A stretch of 64,000 nucleotides of DNA. Source: Comamonadaceae bacterium (GTDB lineage: Bacteria > Pseudomonadota > Gammaproteobacteria > Burkholderiales > Burkholderiaceae_C). Of the stretch, positions 30,004 to 39,504 are shown in pieces. The stretch lies in the NCBI GenBank assembly GCA_947372745.1, contig CANBUY010000001.1:1-64000 (forward strand), read 5' to 3'. The notes beneath the pieces are model-generated. The model was not told the DNA's origin, searched no databases, and saw nothing but the letters and a program-made list of their open reading frames with translations. Both the position numbers and the translations under genes were made by a program. Every line of letters begins with the position of its first letter. The first letter of the stretch is position 1.

Positions 30004-30929
30004 TGAGTTCTCATTACGCCTCTGCTTATGCCGCCGCCTTGGGTGCCGCCTCCGATGCAGCCTCTGGCCAGAATTATCCGCCCGGCTCGCTCTACGTGGT
30101 GGCCACGCCCATCGGCAACCTGGCTGACATCACTCTGCGCGCCCTGCATGTGCTGCAACTGGCCGACACCATTGCCTGCGAAGACACGCGCCACACCCAA
30201 ACGCTCTTACGCGCCTACGGCATTGACAAAACCAGCGCCCAACTGCTAGCGGTGCACCAGCACAACGAGTCCGAAGCCGCGCAAACCGTCATTGACCGCC
30301 TGAACCAGGGCCAGCGTGTGGCCTACGCCAGCGACGCTGGCACGCCCGCCATCAGCGACCCCGGTGCGCGCTTGGTAGCTGCTGTGCGCCGTGCCCACTT
30401 GCCCGTGGTGCCCTTGCCGGGCGCCAGCAGCGTGACCACCGCCCTGAGCGTGGCCGGCATTACCGATGACGGCGCCCAACAAGGCGCTTTTGTGTTCATC
30501 GGCTTCTTGTCCTCCAAAGCCACCGAGCGCGCCAACGCCATTCAAACCCTGTCGTTTGAGGCGCGCGCCATCGTCTTGCTGGAAGCCCCACACCGCATCG
30601 AGGCGCTGGCCACAGCGCTGGCCGTGCTGGGCGATCGCCTAATTACCATCGGGCGTGAGCTAACCAAGCAGTTTGAAGAAATTGCCACGGTCAAGGCCAG
30701 CGACTTCCCCGGCTGGATGAGTGCTGAGTCCAACCGCAGCCGGGGTGAATTTGTGCTGGTGTTGCACCCAGCCGTGGTGGCCGTCGAATCAGGCGCAGAG
30801 TTGCGTGTGCTGAAACTGCTGCTGGCCGAGCTGCCTTTGAAAACGGCTGTCAAACTGGCTGCAGACATCACCGGTGCGTCTCGCAATGTGTTGTACGAGG
30901 CGGCACTGGAGCTGAAGAAGGAGGCGTAG
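30003..30929 (+). CDS. rsmI: 16S rRNA (cytidine1402-2'-O)-methyltransferase RsmI
   Basis: A 308-residue SAM-dependent methyltransferase of the tetrapyrrole-methylase fold that modifies C1402 in the ribosomal decoding centre. Motifs: LYVVATPIGNLADITLRAL, ACEDTRHTQTLL, AYASDAGTPAISDPGA, LPGASSVTTALSVAG, FIGFLSSK and LLEAPHRI. The start is TTG 30003. A GGGGAA ribosome site at 29991-29996 lies 6 bases upstream, and relatives have the same Ala-rich leader before LYVVATP. Its promoter must lie within yraN, which diverges from the same base. Confidence 0.93.
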   Translation: MSSHYASAYAAALGAASDAASGQNYPPGSLYVVATPIGNLADITLRALHVLQLADTIACEDTRHTQTLLRAYGIDKTSAQLLAVHQHNESEAAQTVIDRLNQGQRVAYASDAGTPAISDPGARLVAAVRRAHLPVVPLPGASSVTTALSVAGITDDGAQQGAFVFIGFLSSKATERANAIQTLSFEARAIVLLEAPHRIEALATALAVLGDRLITIGRELTKQFEEIATVKASDFPGWMSAESNRSRGEFVLVLHPAVVAVESGAELRVLKLLLAELPLKTAVKLAADITGASRNVLYEAALELKKEA

Positions 30930-30954
30930 CCTTCAGGGCTGCAGGCAACGATTA

Positions 30955-32625
30955 TCAGACTCTGGGCGTAGCACGCGCAATGAGCGCCGCCGTGTCTACA
31001 CCGCGCGGGAGCGCACCGTAGTTGTGGTGCCCTTGCTGACCCAGTCGTGACTGACAAAATGCGTCACTGACAAACGCCGGGGCGTGGCGCAGCAGCAAGG
31101 AGGCTTGCAAAGCCAGCGCCATGCGGTCCACCACATCGCGCGCCCGATATTCCAGGTCTTGCGTATCCCGCAGGTCACGCGCCAAGTGCTCGGTGTAGCG
31201 GTCCAGCAGCGCACTGGTGCCACGGGCTTGGGCTACTTCAGCAAAATAGGCCTCCACCACGGCAGGGGTTTTGGCGATGGCCCGCAGGACATCCAGACAC
31301 TGGACGTTGCCACTGCCCTCCCAAATGGCGTTGACCGGGGCTTCTCGGTAGAGGCGAGGCATCATGCTGTCTTCCATCACACCACTGCCGCCAATGCACT
31401 CCATAGCTTCGTAGGCCAGGCCGGGGGTGCGTTTGCATATCCAGTATTTACCCACGGCGGTCACCAGGCGCACCAGCAAATCTTCCTGTTCGCTGGCCCG
31501 CTGGTCCATGGCGCGCGCCATGCGAAAGGTGAGCGCCAAAGCAGCTTCACTCTCCAGCGCCAGGTCGGCCAGCACGTTTTGCATGAGCGCTTGCTGGTTG
31601 AGCACTTTGCCAAAGGCAGAACGGTGCGCGCAGTGGTGTAGCGCCTGCGAGGTGGCCATGCGCATGCCGGCGCTAGAGCCGATCATGCAGTCAAAGCGGG
31701 TCATGCTGACCATCTCGATGATGGTGGCCACACCTCGGCCCTCCTCACCCACACGCCATGCCAAAGCGCCACGCAACTCAGTCTCAGAAGAGGCGTTGGA
31801 GGCGTTGCCCATCTTCTTTTTAAGCCGCAGGATTTGCATTGGGTTTTTGCTGCCATCGGGGCGCCAGCGGGGCATCAAAAAACAGGTCAGCCCACGCGGG
31901 GTCTGGGCCAGCACCAAAAAGGCATCGCACATGGGGGCCGACACAAAATACTTGTGCCCCACCAACTCATAGGCTTCGCCCGGCCCCTCTTTACCCAGGG
32001 GATAAGCTTGTGTGCTGTTGGAACGCACGTCAGAGCCACCCTGCTTTTCAGTCATCGCCATACCGAGGGTGACACCCTGCTTTTGGGAGTCGGGCACATT
32101 GCGCGGGTCGTAAACGCGCGCGGTTATTTTGGGCTCCCAGGCTGCGGCCAACTCGGGCTGAAGCCTTAGCGCGGGCACCGCCGCAAAGGTCATGGTAATA
32201 GGGCAACCGTGCCCGGCCTCCACCTGGGTGTGCAGATAGGTTTTTGCGGCGCGGGCCACATGGGCGCCCACGCCCGGCGCGGTCCAGGGCGAGGCGTGCA
32301 GGCCGTGCTCAATGCTGGTGGTCATGAGCTGGTGGTAGGCGGGGTGAAACTTGACCAGGTCAACCCGGTTGCCAAAGCGGTCGTGGGTATCAAACTCGGG
32401 GGTAAATTTGTTGGCCAGATGGCCCAACTCCAGGTAGTCGGCAGCGCCGGTCATGGCTCCAAATGCCGCCAACTCACCTTGTGCCCAAGCAGCGCCTTCG
32501 CGTTGCACCGCCTCGGTCAGCGCCTTGTCTTCGGCATACATATTGAAGTTGCTCAACTCGCAGGAGACATTGCTGACCTCGTGCGTGTCGGCTAGGTAGG
32601 GCGAGGTGTGGGCGGGTCGATTCAT
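30955..32625 (-). CDS. AidB-like acyl-CoA dehydrogenase
   Basis: About 556 residues. It belongs to the AidB / long acyl-CoA dehydrogenase group: N-terminal domain with DTHEVSN and NMYAEDKALTEAV, FAD/middle-domain TLGMAMTEKQGGSDVRSN, and the C-terminal YREAPVNAIWEGSGNVQCLD with the position of the catalytic glutamate. AidB in E. coli is made in the alkylation response, binds DNA and has weak isovaleryl-CoA dehydrogenase activity; most non-enteric relatives are probably catabolic. ATG 32625 is preferred because the 10 codons before it (MTYTQALETG) are unlike the family. It may be co-transcribed with the FIST gene, 53 bases upstream. Confidence 0.88.
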   Translation of the reverse strand: MNRPAHTSPYLADTHEVSNVSCELSNFNMYAEDKALTEAVQREGAAWAQGELAAFGAMTGAADYLELGHLANKFTPEFDTHDRFGNRVDLVKFHPAYHQLMTTSIEHGLHASPWTAPGVGAHVARAAKTYLHTQVEAGHGCPITMTFAAVPALRLQPELAAAWEPKITARVYDPRNVPDSQKQGVTLGMAMTEKQGGSDVRSNSTQAYPLGKEGPGEAYELVGHKYFVSAPMCDAFLVLAQTPRGLTCFLMPRWRPDGSKNPMQILRLKKKMGNASNASSETELRGALAWRVGEEGRGVATIIEMVSMTRFDCMIGSSAGMRMATSQALHHCAHRSAFGKVLNQQALMQNVLADLALESEAALALTFRMARAMDQRASEQEDLLVRLVTAVGKYWICKRTPGLAYEAMECIGGSGVMEDSMMPRLYREAPVNAIWEGSGNVQCLDVLRAIAKTPAVVEAYFAEVAQARGTSALLDRYTEHLARDLRDTQDLEYRARDVVDRMALALQASLLLRHAPAFVSDAFCQSRLGQQGHHNYGALPRGVDTAALIARATPRV

Positions 32626-32678
32626 GCCTGTCTCCAGAGCTTGTGTGTAGGTCATGCCGTCGGGCAGACGTGTAAAGT

Positions 32679-33956
32679 CTATTGCGTCGTAAAAACAGTC
32701 AATACCCCGGTGTAGCCATAAAGATGGTTGCGGGCAATCTCACCTCCGGCGAAAAAGCCGACCAGCGGCACATCACCCAAAGCGCGGCGCACAATTTGTA
32801 ACTCGGCACTGGGGCCGCCAAAATGCGGACCGCCCCGGCCAGAGCAGCTGACATAAATAGCCCCAGCAATGCCCCGTGCCGGGTGCGGGGCGGCTTCTGC
32901 CTCGGAGGCGGCCAAGGCCATGACGGCCTCAATGGGCAACTCTTGGGGCTCCAGTTCTTCACGAATTTCAGCGCAAACACGCATCAAATCTGCCTTGGCC
33001 GCCTGAACATTGCGCTGGCAAAAGGCCAGTTGCATACCTGTCTCCAATTCGGCTGACACCGCCACGCCACGGCGGGCGGGGTCCAGGCCAATGATGTGGC
33101 GCACGATCACATCGCTGCCAAAGTTGCCCGTGCGACTCACGGCAGACGCATCGCCTGCAATACCCGCGCTATCTGCCGGGCTCATTAGCCCAACCAAGGT
33201 GGCACGCACCGCTTTGAGTGCCTGCTCGGGTTGCGCCAAGGTCACCTTCAGCTCCCGCAACATGACGTCTAGCGCGGGTTCTCCGTCCAGCTCGGTCACC
33301 ACATTGCGCTCGGACGCCGTCACTTGGTGGGCGCGGGCCAGCGGCAAACAGCCTTGGGTCACGCGCGACACGAGGCCTATGCCCTCGCCAAACGCCACCC
33401 CACTCAAGCCCCCGCTGAAGACCCCACCAGCGGCGCCGTGCCCGCTGATATTGCCGTTGCCCGCGACGGCAAATTGCACAGAAGGCCCGCGGCTGGCGGA
33501 CAGACCGCCAAACAAATAACCTGAATCAGTACGCAGGGACATTTCATTGATGAGCTCAGCCAGGTCAGGCGTCTCGCCATCGGCATGAATCAGCGCCGTG
33601 TGGGCGTCAAACCCCAGGCCCAAGGGTGCTACGCCTGAGAACACCCGATACTGGTCGGTGGGCAATTCGCACAGCATGACGGCCAAGGCAGGTTCGTCAA
33701 AATATTCGACGTTGTTGGACGCGATACCCACGCCCACCGTGCCCGACCAGTCGGTGATCTCTGGTAATTCGGCACTCAAATGGTCCAGAATTTCCTGCGC
33801 CTGACTGGCGTAGTGGTCGGTGATGTAGAGCAAGGCCAGCGTGGGGTTGCTGGCATAGCCGTGCAGCGCCATTTGTGCGCGCAACTGCGCCAGCACCAAG
33901 CCTGCCGCCATGGGCCACTTCGGGTGGGTGGCGTGGCCGTAGGGAAACAATTTCAT
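32679..33956 (-). CDS. FIST-domain sensory protein
   Basis: A 425-residue soluble protein made only of FIST N and FIST C domains (N: LALLYITDHYASQAQEIL, VGVGIASNNVEYF; C: FCQRNVQAAKADLMRVC, ALGDVPLVGFFAGGEI). FIST domains are thought to bind small ligands such as amino acids and are often fused to chemotaxis, kinase or cyclase modules. Here there is no output domain, and no signalling gene is adjacent. The conserved end VGFFAGGEIARNHLYGYTGV is intact. It lies between phaM and the AidB-like gene on the same strand with short gaps. Confidence 0.88.
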   Translation of the reverse strand: MKLFPYGHATHPKWPMAAGLVLAQLRAQMALHGYASNPTLALLYITDHYASQAQEILDHLSAELPEITDWSGTVGVGIASNNVEYFDEPALAVMLCELPTDQYRVFSGVAPLGLGFDAHTALIHADGETPDLAELINEMSLRTDSGYLFGGLSASRGPSVQFAVAGNGNISGHGAAGGVFSGGLSGVAFGEGIGLVSRVTQGCLPLARAHQVTASERNVVTELDGEPALDVMLRELKVTLAQPEQALKAVRATLVGLMSPADSAGIAGDASAVSRTGNFGSDVIVRHIIGLDPARRGVAVSAELETGMQLAFCQRNVQAAKADLMRVCAEIREELEPQELPIEAVMALAASEAEAAPHPARGIAGAIYVSCSGRGGPHFGGPSAELQIVRRALGDVPLVGFFAGGEIARNHLYGYTGVLTVFTTQ

Positions 33957-33995
33957 GAGGGCAATTCTGATAGCGCAGCCTGTTCGGCTGCCACC

Positions 33996-34721
33996 TTATT
34001 TTTTGATGACTTTTTTGGCGGCTTTTTTGGCCGGGGCTTTGGCAGGCACTTTTGCCGCAGTTTTGCTGGCCGCTTTGGAGGCGGCTGGTTTGATGACTTT
34101 GGCCGACTCTTTGACAAAGCCGCTGGCCATGCTTTTGGTCAGGTCCATCGCTGCATTGCCGCCCACGTCTTTCATGGCCGATGCCGCAATAGTTTGAAAC
34201 TGTTGGGTCAACGAGCCCCAGAGCTGCATGGGGTCGACCAAGCCCGCTGTGGCAGCCGTTTCGGGTTCAGCAGGCTTTTCAGCCTGGGCTGCCTGGCTTA
34301 CTTTTTGGGCCAGTGCTTCAGCCTCTGCGGCCATCTCGGCGATGGTTTTGGACGTGGTAGCGGCTTTTTCAGATACTTTTTGAACGCCAGAAAACAAGGT
34401 TTCTTCGGCTTTCATTTTCATGGCATTGGCCATTTCGCCAATGTTGAAATTCATGCCTTTGAGGGTGGCGAGCGTCATTTTTTGCACTTCCAGGGCCTGC
34501 ACGGTGGCACCCAGAGCTTTGGCGTTTTGTTCTAGCCAGAAATGGACTGTTTTGAGCTCGGAGATGCGCTTGTCCAACTCTTCCACATTGAGGGTGGGCG
34601 CAATCCAGTTGGTCAGATTGGGCATCTGAGGCGCTGCATCAGAGGCGCCCTTGGCCAGGTTTTGAAGAAAATCAAAGCCTGGAATAAATTTACCGAAACC
34701 AGCGTTTTGTGAATCACTCAT
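33996..34721 (-). CDS. phaM: PhaM-type polyhydroxyalkanoate granule regulator (phasin family)
   Basis: A 241-residue protein. The N-terminal half is the PhaM signature (FGKFIPGFDFLQNLAKGAS, LDKRISELKTVHFWLEQNA, LEVQKMTLATLKGMNFN). An Ala/Glu-rich coiled-coil middle and a lysine/alanine/proline tail (AKVPAKAPAKKAAKKVIKK) of histone-H1-like character follow. In Ralstonia eutropha PhaM activates PHB synthase and tethers granules to the nucleoid through such a tail, so PHB storage is expected in this organism. No pha synthesis genes lie in this window. Confidence 0.9.
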   Translation of the reverse strand: MSDSQNAGFGKFIPGFDFLQNLAKGASDAAPQMPNLTNWIAPTLNVEELDKRISELKTVHFWLEQNAKALGATVQALEVQKMTLATLKGMNFNIGEMANAMKMKAEETLFSGVQKVSEKAATTSKTIAEMAAEAEALAQKVSQAAQAEKPAEPETAATAGLVDPMQLWGSLTQQFQTIAASAMKDVGGNAAMDLTKSMASGFVKESAKVIKPAASKAASKTAAKVPAKAPAKKAAKKVIKK

Positions 34722-34819
34722 AGCATCTCCAAAGGGTTAGCCAACATTGAACCCATGTCAGCTTACCCGAATGTTACCGCTATGGTGAACCACATTTACC
34801 CTTGTTTTGTCATGGGACG

Positions 34820-36481
34820 TTAATGAACGACCATCAGCGTGAAAGGGAATACATAGGCTTGCAAGGTGACAAGCACGCCCACCAGGCTGGCCAGCACCAG
34901 AGAATGCCAGAACACGAAGCGCAGGATGTCGCCTTCGTGGTTGAACCAACGCGTGGCCGTGCTGGCCACCACGATGGATTGCGCATCGATCATCTTGCCC
35001 ATAACGCCGCCCGAGCTATTGGCCGCGCCCATCAGGTTGGGGCTCAGGCCCAGCTGTTCAGCCGCCACTTTTTGCATGCCGCCAAACAGCACGTTGGACG
35101 CTGTATCAGAGCCCGTCATGGCTACGCCAATCCAGCCCATCAGGGTGCCAAAGAAGGGGTAAAACCATCCGGTGTTGGCAAAGGCCAGACCCAGCGTGGT
35201 GTCGGTGCCCGAAAAGCGGGTGAGCGTACCCAGTGCCAGCATGAGCACGATAGTGATCAGTGAGTAACGCACCAGCCAGAAGGTTCGGAAATAGTTCGCC
35301 ACGATCTGGACCGGGCTGTATTTCATGATCAGCGCGCTGATGATGGTGGCCAACAAAATGCCCGTGCCGGTAGCCGAGAGCAGATTGAGCATGTAAACCG
35401 CCGACTCAAAGTGAGGCGTGGGCACCACGGGCGGCACCTTCTGGATCACGTTGTGCAGGCCGGCCATCGGAAAGGCTGGCGCAAAGATGCTGTTGAGGAA
35501 AGCCTTGACCGGCGGCAGACCCCAGGTGAACACGAACAAGGAGAGGATCGCCCAGGGCGTCCAGGCCCGCACCAAATCAGCCTTTGAATGCAGCACAGTG
35601 GGCTGCGGTGGCTTGGCTTCATGCGCGCTGATGTCGCGCCCACGCATGGAGGGCGAGGTCCAGATCTTCTTGGGCTGCCAGACACGCAGAAACAGGATCA
35701 AGGAGACCATGGAGACCACGGCGGCAATGATGTCCACCAGCTCGGGGCCGATGAAGTTGCTGACCAGGTACTGGGGAATGGCAAACGACAGGCCGGTGAC
35801 CAAAATGGCGGGCCAGATTTCCATCATGGCCTTGCGCCCGGCAAAGGCCCAGATCAACCAGAAAGGAACAATCAATGAGAAAAAGGGCAACTGGCGGCCG
35901 ATCATCGCGCTGACTTCCATCACGTCGTAGCCGTGCACCTTGGCCAGCGTAATAACGGGCGTACCCAAGGCGCCAAAAGCCACCGGGGCCGTGTTGGCAA
36001 TCAAGCTCAGGCCCGATGCCGCCAGTGGCGAGAAGCCCAGACCGATCAGGATACCGGCAGTGACCGCTACCGGCGTGCCGAAACCGGCAGCACCTTCAAA
36101 AAAGGCACCAAAGCAAAACGCGATGAGCAACAGTTGCAGGCGCCGGTCTTCGGTGATGCTGGAGAGTGAGTCCTGCAGAATTTTGAAGCTGCCGTTCTTA
36201 TCGCACAACTGTTGCAAGAAGATGATGTTTAGCACAATCCAGCCAATCGGCAGCAAGCCGGTGAAGCCCCCGAACAGGGCGGCTTTGCCTGCTAGTTCGG
36301 CAGGCATGCTGTAGGCAAAAATAGCCACCAGCACGGCGGCGATCAGACCCATGCCAGCCGCAATATGCGCTTTGATGTGAAAAAATCCTAATGCGACAAG
36401 CATCACAACCACGGGCACTGCGGCCAGTAAAGTTGAAATGATCATGTTGCCGAAAGGGTCGTATATTTGTTGCCAAACCAT
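34820..36481 (-). CDS. lldP: L-lactate/glycolate permease, LctP family
   Basis: A 553-residue transporter of the lactate permease family with 12 or more helices (VVMLVALGFFHIKAHIAAG, FCFGAFFEGAAGFGTPVAVT, LTRFSGTDTTLGLAFANTGW, MTGSDTASNVLFGGMQ). E. coli LldP and GlcA take up both lactates and glycolate by proton symport. The gene follows a LysR regulator on the same strand by about 160 bases. That regulator diverges from the glyoxylate carboligase operon, so glycolate, which is oxidised to glyoxylate, is a reasonable alternative substrate. The gap contains the inverted repeat CTGCTG-N9-CAGCAG (36517-36537). Confidence 0.9.
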   Translation of the reverse strand: MVWQQIYDPFGNMIISTLLAAVPVVVMLVALGFFHIKAHIAAGMGLIAAVLVAIFAYSMPAELAGKAALFGGFTGLLPIGWIVLNIIFLQQLCDKNGSFKILQDSLSSITEDRRLQLLLIAFCFGAFFEGAAGFGTPVAVTAGILIGLGFSPLAASGLSLIANTAPVAFGALGTPVITLAKVHGYDVMEVSAMIGRQLPFFSLIVPFWLIWAFAGRKAMMEIWPAILVTGLSFAIPQYLVSNFIGPELVDIIAAVVSMVSLILFLRVWQPKKIWTSPSMRGRDISAHEAKPPQPTVLHSKADLVRAWTPWAILSLFVFTWGLPPVKAFLNSIFAPAFPMAGLHNVIQKVPPVVPTPHFESAVYMLNLLSATGTGILLATIISALIMKYSPVQIVANYFRTFWLVRYSLITIVLMLALGTLTRFSGTDTTLGLAFANTGWFYPFFGTLMGWIGVAMTGSDTASNVLFGGMQKVAAEQLGLSPNLMGAANSSGGVMGKMIDAQSIVVASTATRWFNHEGDILRFVFWHSLVLASLVGVLVTLQAYVFPFTLMVVH

Positions 36482-36640
36482 AACTTGTCTCCTAACTATT
36501 TGCGTTTATCTAAGGTCTGCTGTTTAGAAATCAGCAGGCAACAGAATGTATTTGCAAAAAGCAAGATCCAAGTTGAAGTTAATTCACCGCTTCATTTAAA
36601 AAACTTATCTGGCCATTTTTCAATAAAATTAGCAATCAAT

Positions 36641-37549
36641 TCAGCTTTGACCGATCCACCAGGATTCGCCAAACTGGCCTTGCAGCCACTCCACAAAACT
36701 ACTCACTTTGGCAGGCACCATACGCGGCGATGGATAGACTGCATGAACCTCTTGCGAGGGCAAGGACCATTCGGCTAGGAGGGGTTGGATGGCATCACTT
36801 TTGACGGACTCATGCGCCACATACCAGGGCAGTGCGGCAATGCCCATGCCAGCCCGCGCAGCTGAAAGCAAGGCCGATAAATTATTGGAGCGCAACGGAC
36901 CCCTAACTGGTGTAGCGACAGTTTTCCCATCGGCCCCCGTGAAGTGCCAGCGGGCATCGCCCTGCACGGTGCTGTAGATCAGGGCATCGTGCGTGGCGAG
37001 GTCAACGGGCGCATTAGGAATGCCACGCGCTTGCAGGTAGCTGTCTGAGGCCACCACCACCCAGGGGTTGAGCCCCAGGTAGCGCGCACCCAATGTAGAG
37101 TCGGCCAAACGGCCCATGCGGATGGCGACATCAATACCCTGTTCCACCAAATTGACGTAGTGGTCTTCAAAGATCAAATCGATGTGCAGCTTGGGATTAA
37201 GCGCCATGAAACGCATCACCAGCGGCACCATCACGCGCCGGCCAAATGCCACTGAAGTGCTGATACGCAGCGCCCCTTGCACCTGCGAATGCAGCAAGGT
37301 AGACACGGTCTCAGCCTCTTCAATATGGTGGGCAATGAGCTTGCATTTCTCGTAGTAAAGCGCTCCGATTTCAGTCGGCATGACACCATGGGTTGAGCGA
37401 TGCAGCAGGCGCGAGCCCAGCTTTTTTTCCAGCTGTGCAACCAGCTTGGTGGCCGTGGGTTGCCCGATGCCCATGTCTGTAGCAGCCTTGCTGAAAGAGC
37501 CCAGATCAACGACGCGAATGAAGAGCCTGACGGCTTGAAAACTATCCAT
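36641..37549 (-). CDS. LysR-family regulator, probable regulator of the gcl operon
   Basis: A 302-residue LysR protein of the CrgA/DmlR-like subgroup. The helix-turn-helix is in residues 1-60 (FSKAATDMGIGQPTATKLVA, LEKKLGSRLLHRSTHGV) and the co-inducer domain spans about 90-295 (LRISTSVAFGRRVMVPL, EQGIDVAIRMGRLADS). It diverges from gcl with 137 bases between, and a perfect inverted repeat lies there. A glyoxylate-pathway metabolite is the likely inducer, by position only. Confidence 0.88.
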   Translation of the reverse strand: MDSFQAVRLFIRVVDLGSFSKAATDMGIGQPTATKLVAQLEKKLGSRLLHRSTHGVMPTEIGALYYEKCKLIAHHIEEAETVSTLLHSQVQGALRISTSVAFGRRVMVPLVMRFMALNPKLHIDLIFEDHYVNLVEQGIDVAIRMGRLADSTLGARYLGLNPWVVVASDSYLQARGIPNAPVDLATHDALIYSTVQGDARWHFTGADGKTVATPVRGPLRSNNLSALLSAARAGMGIAALPWYVAHESVKSDAIQPLLAEWSLPSQEVHAVYPSPRMVPAKVSSFVEWLQGQFGESWWIGQS

Positions 37550-37582
37550 GACTTCAGTAGACCACGACTTGGTATTTTTGGT

Positions 37583-37601
37583 TTATTCCCGTATGGAATA
37601 A
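37583..37601. promoter_or_regulatory. LysR-type operator between the regulator and gcl
   Basis: TTATTCC-CGTAT-GGAATAA is a perfect inverted repeat with 7-bp arms and fits the T-N11-A rule of LysR boxes. A second half-site TATTCCC lies at 37621-37627, 59 bases before gcl. Together they resemble a recognition site plus an activation site. Confidence 0.6.
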
Positions 37602-37686
37602 GCGTAATGCATGCAAGGGGTATTCCCTAAAAAGTTTTGCAAACAGACACTTCAGGCCATTCAGCAAGTTCAACCGGAGAAATGAT

Positions 37687-39477
37687 ATGGCAAAAATGAA
37701 GGCCGCCATGGCCGCCGTCCTCGTGATGGAAAAAGAAGGAATTACCCAAGCGTTTGGTGTGCCCGGTGCGGCCATCAACCCTTTGTACTCTGCACTGCGC
37801 GATCACCAGGGCATCTCGCATATCTTGGCCCGCCACGTCGAAGGCGCCTCGCACATGGCCGAGGGCTATACCCGCGCCAAAGCCGGCAATATCGGCGTCT
37901 GCATTGGCACCAGCGGCCCGGCAGGCACTGACATGATCACCGGCTTGTACTCAGCCATTGCCGACAGCATTCCTATTTTGTGCATCACCGGCCAAGCACC
38001 GCGCGCCCGCTTGTACAAGGAAGATTTCCAGGCGGTGGATATTGAGTCCATCTCCAAACCGGTGACCAAATGGAGTGTGACTGTGCGCGAGCCCGCTTTG
38101 GTGCCGCGTTCGTTCCAGCAAGCCTTTCACCTGATGCGCTCAGGCCGCCCAGGCCCGGTGCTGATTGACTTGCCGTTTGATGTGCAGATGGCCGAGATCG
38201 AATTTGACATTGACACCTACGAGCCACTGCCGGTGTACAAGCCAGCGGCCACCCGCAAGCAGATCGAAAAAGCGCTCGATATGATGATGGCGGCAGAAAA
38301 GCCACTGATCGTCGCCGGTGGCGGCATCATCAATGCCGACGCCAGCGACCTGCTGGTGGAGTTTGCCGAACTAATGGGCGTGCCCGTGATCCCGACGCTG
38401 ATGGGCTGGGGCACCATTCCCGATGACCACCCGCTGATGGCCGGCATGGTGGGCTTGCAAACCAGCCACCGCTATGGCAATGCCACTCTGCTGGCGAGCG
38501 ACTTTGTGCTGGGCATTGGCAACCGCTGGGCCAACCGCCACACCGGCTCCCCCGAGGTCTATTGCAAAGGGCGCACCTTTGTGCACGTTGACATTGAGCC
38601 CACCCAGATTGGCCGCGTGTTCAACCCCGACCTTGGCATTCCGAGTGACGCCAAAGCGGCGCTGGAGATGTTCATTACCGTGGCGCGTGAGCGCAAGGCC
38701 GCCAACGCCCTGCGTGACTACAGCGAATGGGCCGCACGTTGCACCGAGCGCAAAACCCTGATGCACCGCAAGAGCCATTTCACCGAGACCCCCATCAAGC
38801 CGATGCGGGTCTACGAAGAGATGAACAAGGTGTTTCCACGCGACACCATTTACGTCACCACCATTGGGCTGTCGCAAATTGCCGGTGCCCAGTTTCTGAA
38901 TGTGTTTGGCCCGCGCCAGTGGATCAACTGCGGCCAGGCCGGCCCCCTGGGCTGGACCATGCCCGCCGCTTTGGGCGTGGTCGCGGCTGACCCCACACGC
39001 ACGGTGGTGGGTTTGTCGGGCGACTATGACTTCCAGTTCATGGTGGAAGAGTTGGCCGTTGGCGCGCAGTTTCGCCTGCCCTATGTGCATGTGCTCGTCA
39101 ACAACAGCTACCTGGGCCTGATCCGTCAGAGCCAGCGCGGCTTTGAGATGGATTACTGCGTGCAACTGGCGTTTGACAACCAGAACGTGACCGACCCCAC
39201 GCTGCAGAGCTACGGCGTTGACCACCAGGCGGTGGTTCAGGGCCTGGGCTGCAAGTCGCTGCGGGTGACCGATCCTGAAAAGCTGGAAGCCGCCCTGATC
39301 CAGGCGCAGGCGATGGCCCTTGAATTCCGTTTACCCGTGGTGGTTGAGGTGATTCTTGAGAAGGTCACCAACATCGCCATGGGCACCGAGATTGACAAGG
39401 TCAACGAGTTTGAAGACATCGACTGCCGCCACCCCGAGGGCCGCGAAGGCTTGGCGCAGGCCGGACTGCTTGAATAA
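37687..39477 (+). CDS. gcl: Glyoxylate carboligase (tartronate-semialdehyde synthase)
   Basis: A 596-residue ThDP/FAD enzyme that joins two glyoxylates to give tartronate semialdehyde and CO2. It has the acetohydroxyacid-synthase layout. The diagnostic feature is valine 51 ([14 protein letters not shown]) in place of the otherwise universal ThDP glutamate, exactly as in E. coli Gcl. The cofactor loop is [17 protein letters not shown] followed by [13 protein letters not shown] 37687 has a GGAG ribosome site just upstream (37675-37678). It is first in an operon with hyi, glxR, glycerate kinase and pyruvate kinase. Confidence 0.96.
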   Translation: MAKMKAAMAAVLVMEKEGITQAFGVPGAAINPLYSALRDHQGISHILARHVEGASHMAEGYTRAKAGNIGVCIGTSGPAGTDMITGLYSAIADSIPILCITGQAPRARLYKEDFQAVDIESISKPVTKWSVTVREPALVPRSFQQAFHLMRSGRPGPVLIDLPFDVQMAEIEFDIDTYEPLPVYKPAATRKQIEKALDMMMAAEKPLIVAGGGIINADASDLLVEFAELMGVPVIPTLMGWGTIPDDHPLMAGMVGLQTSHRYGNATLLASDFVLGIGNRWANRHTGSPEVYCKGRTFVHVDIEPTQIGRVFNPDLGIPSDAKAALEMFITVARERKAANALRDYSEWAARCTERKTLMHRKSHFTETPIKPMRVYEEMNKVFPRDTIYVTTIGLSQIAGAQFLNVFGPRQWINCGQAGPLGWTMPAALGVVAADPTRTVVGLSGDYDFQFMVEELAVGAQFRLPYVHVLVNNSYLGLIRQSQRGFEMDYCVQLAFDNQNVTDPTLQSYGVDHQAVVQGLGCKSLRVTDPEKLEAALIQAQAMALEFRLPVVVEVILEKVTNIAMGTEIDKVNEFEDIDCRHPEGREGLAQAGLLE

Positions 39478-39504
39478 ACCCCCATAAGAACCCGAGGAGA
39501 CACC

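Noticed and set aside
36517-36537. CTGCTG-N9-CAGCAG inverted repeat upstream of the permease gene
   Set aside because: Only 6-bp arms and no match to a known lactate-regulator site; may be chance, so not called as an operator.
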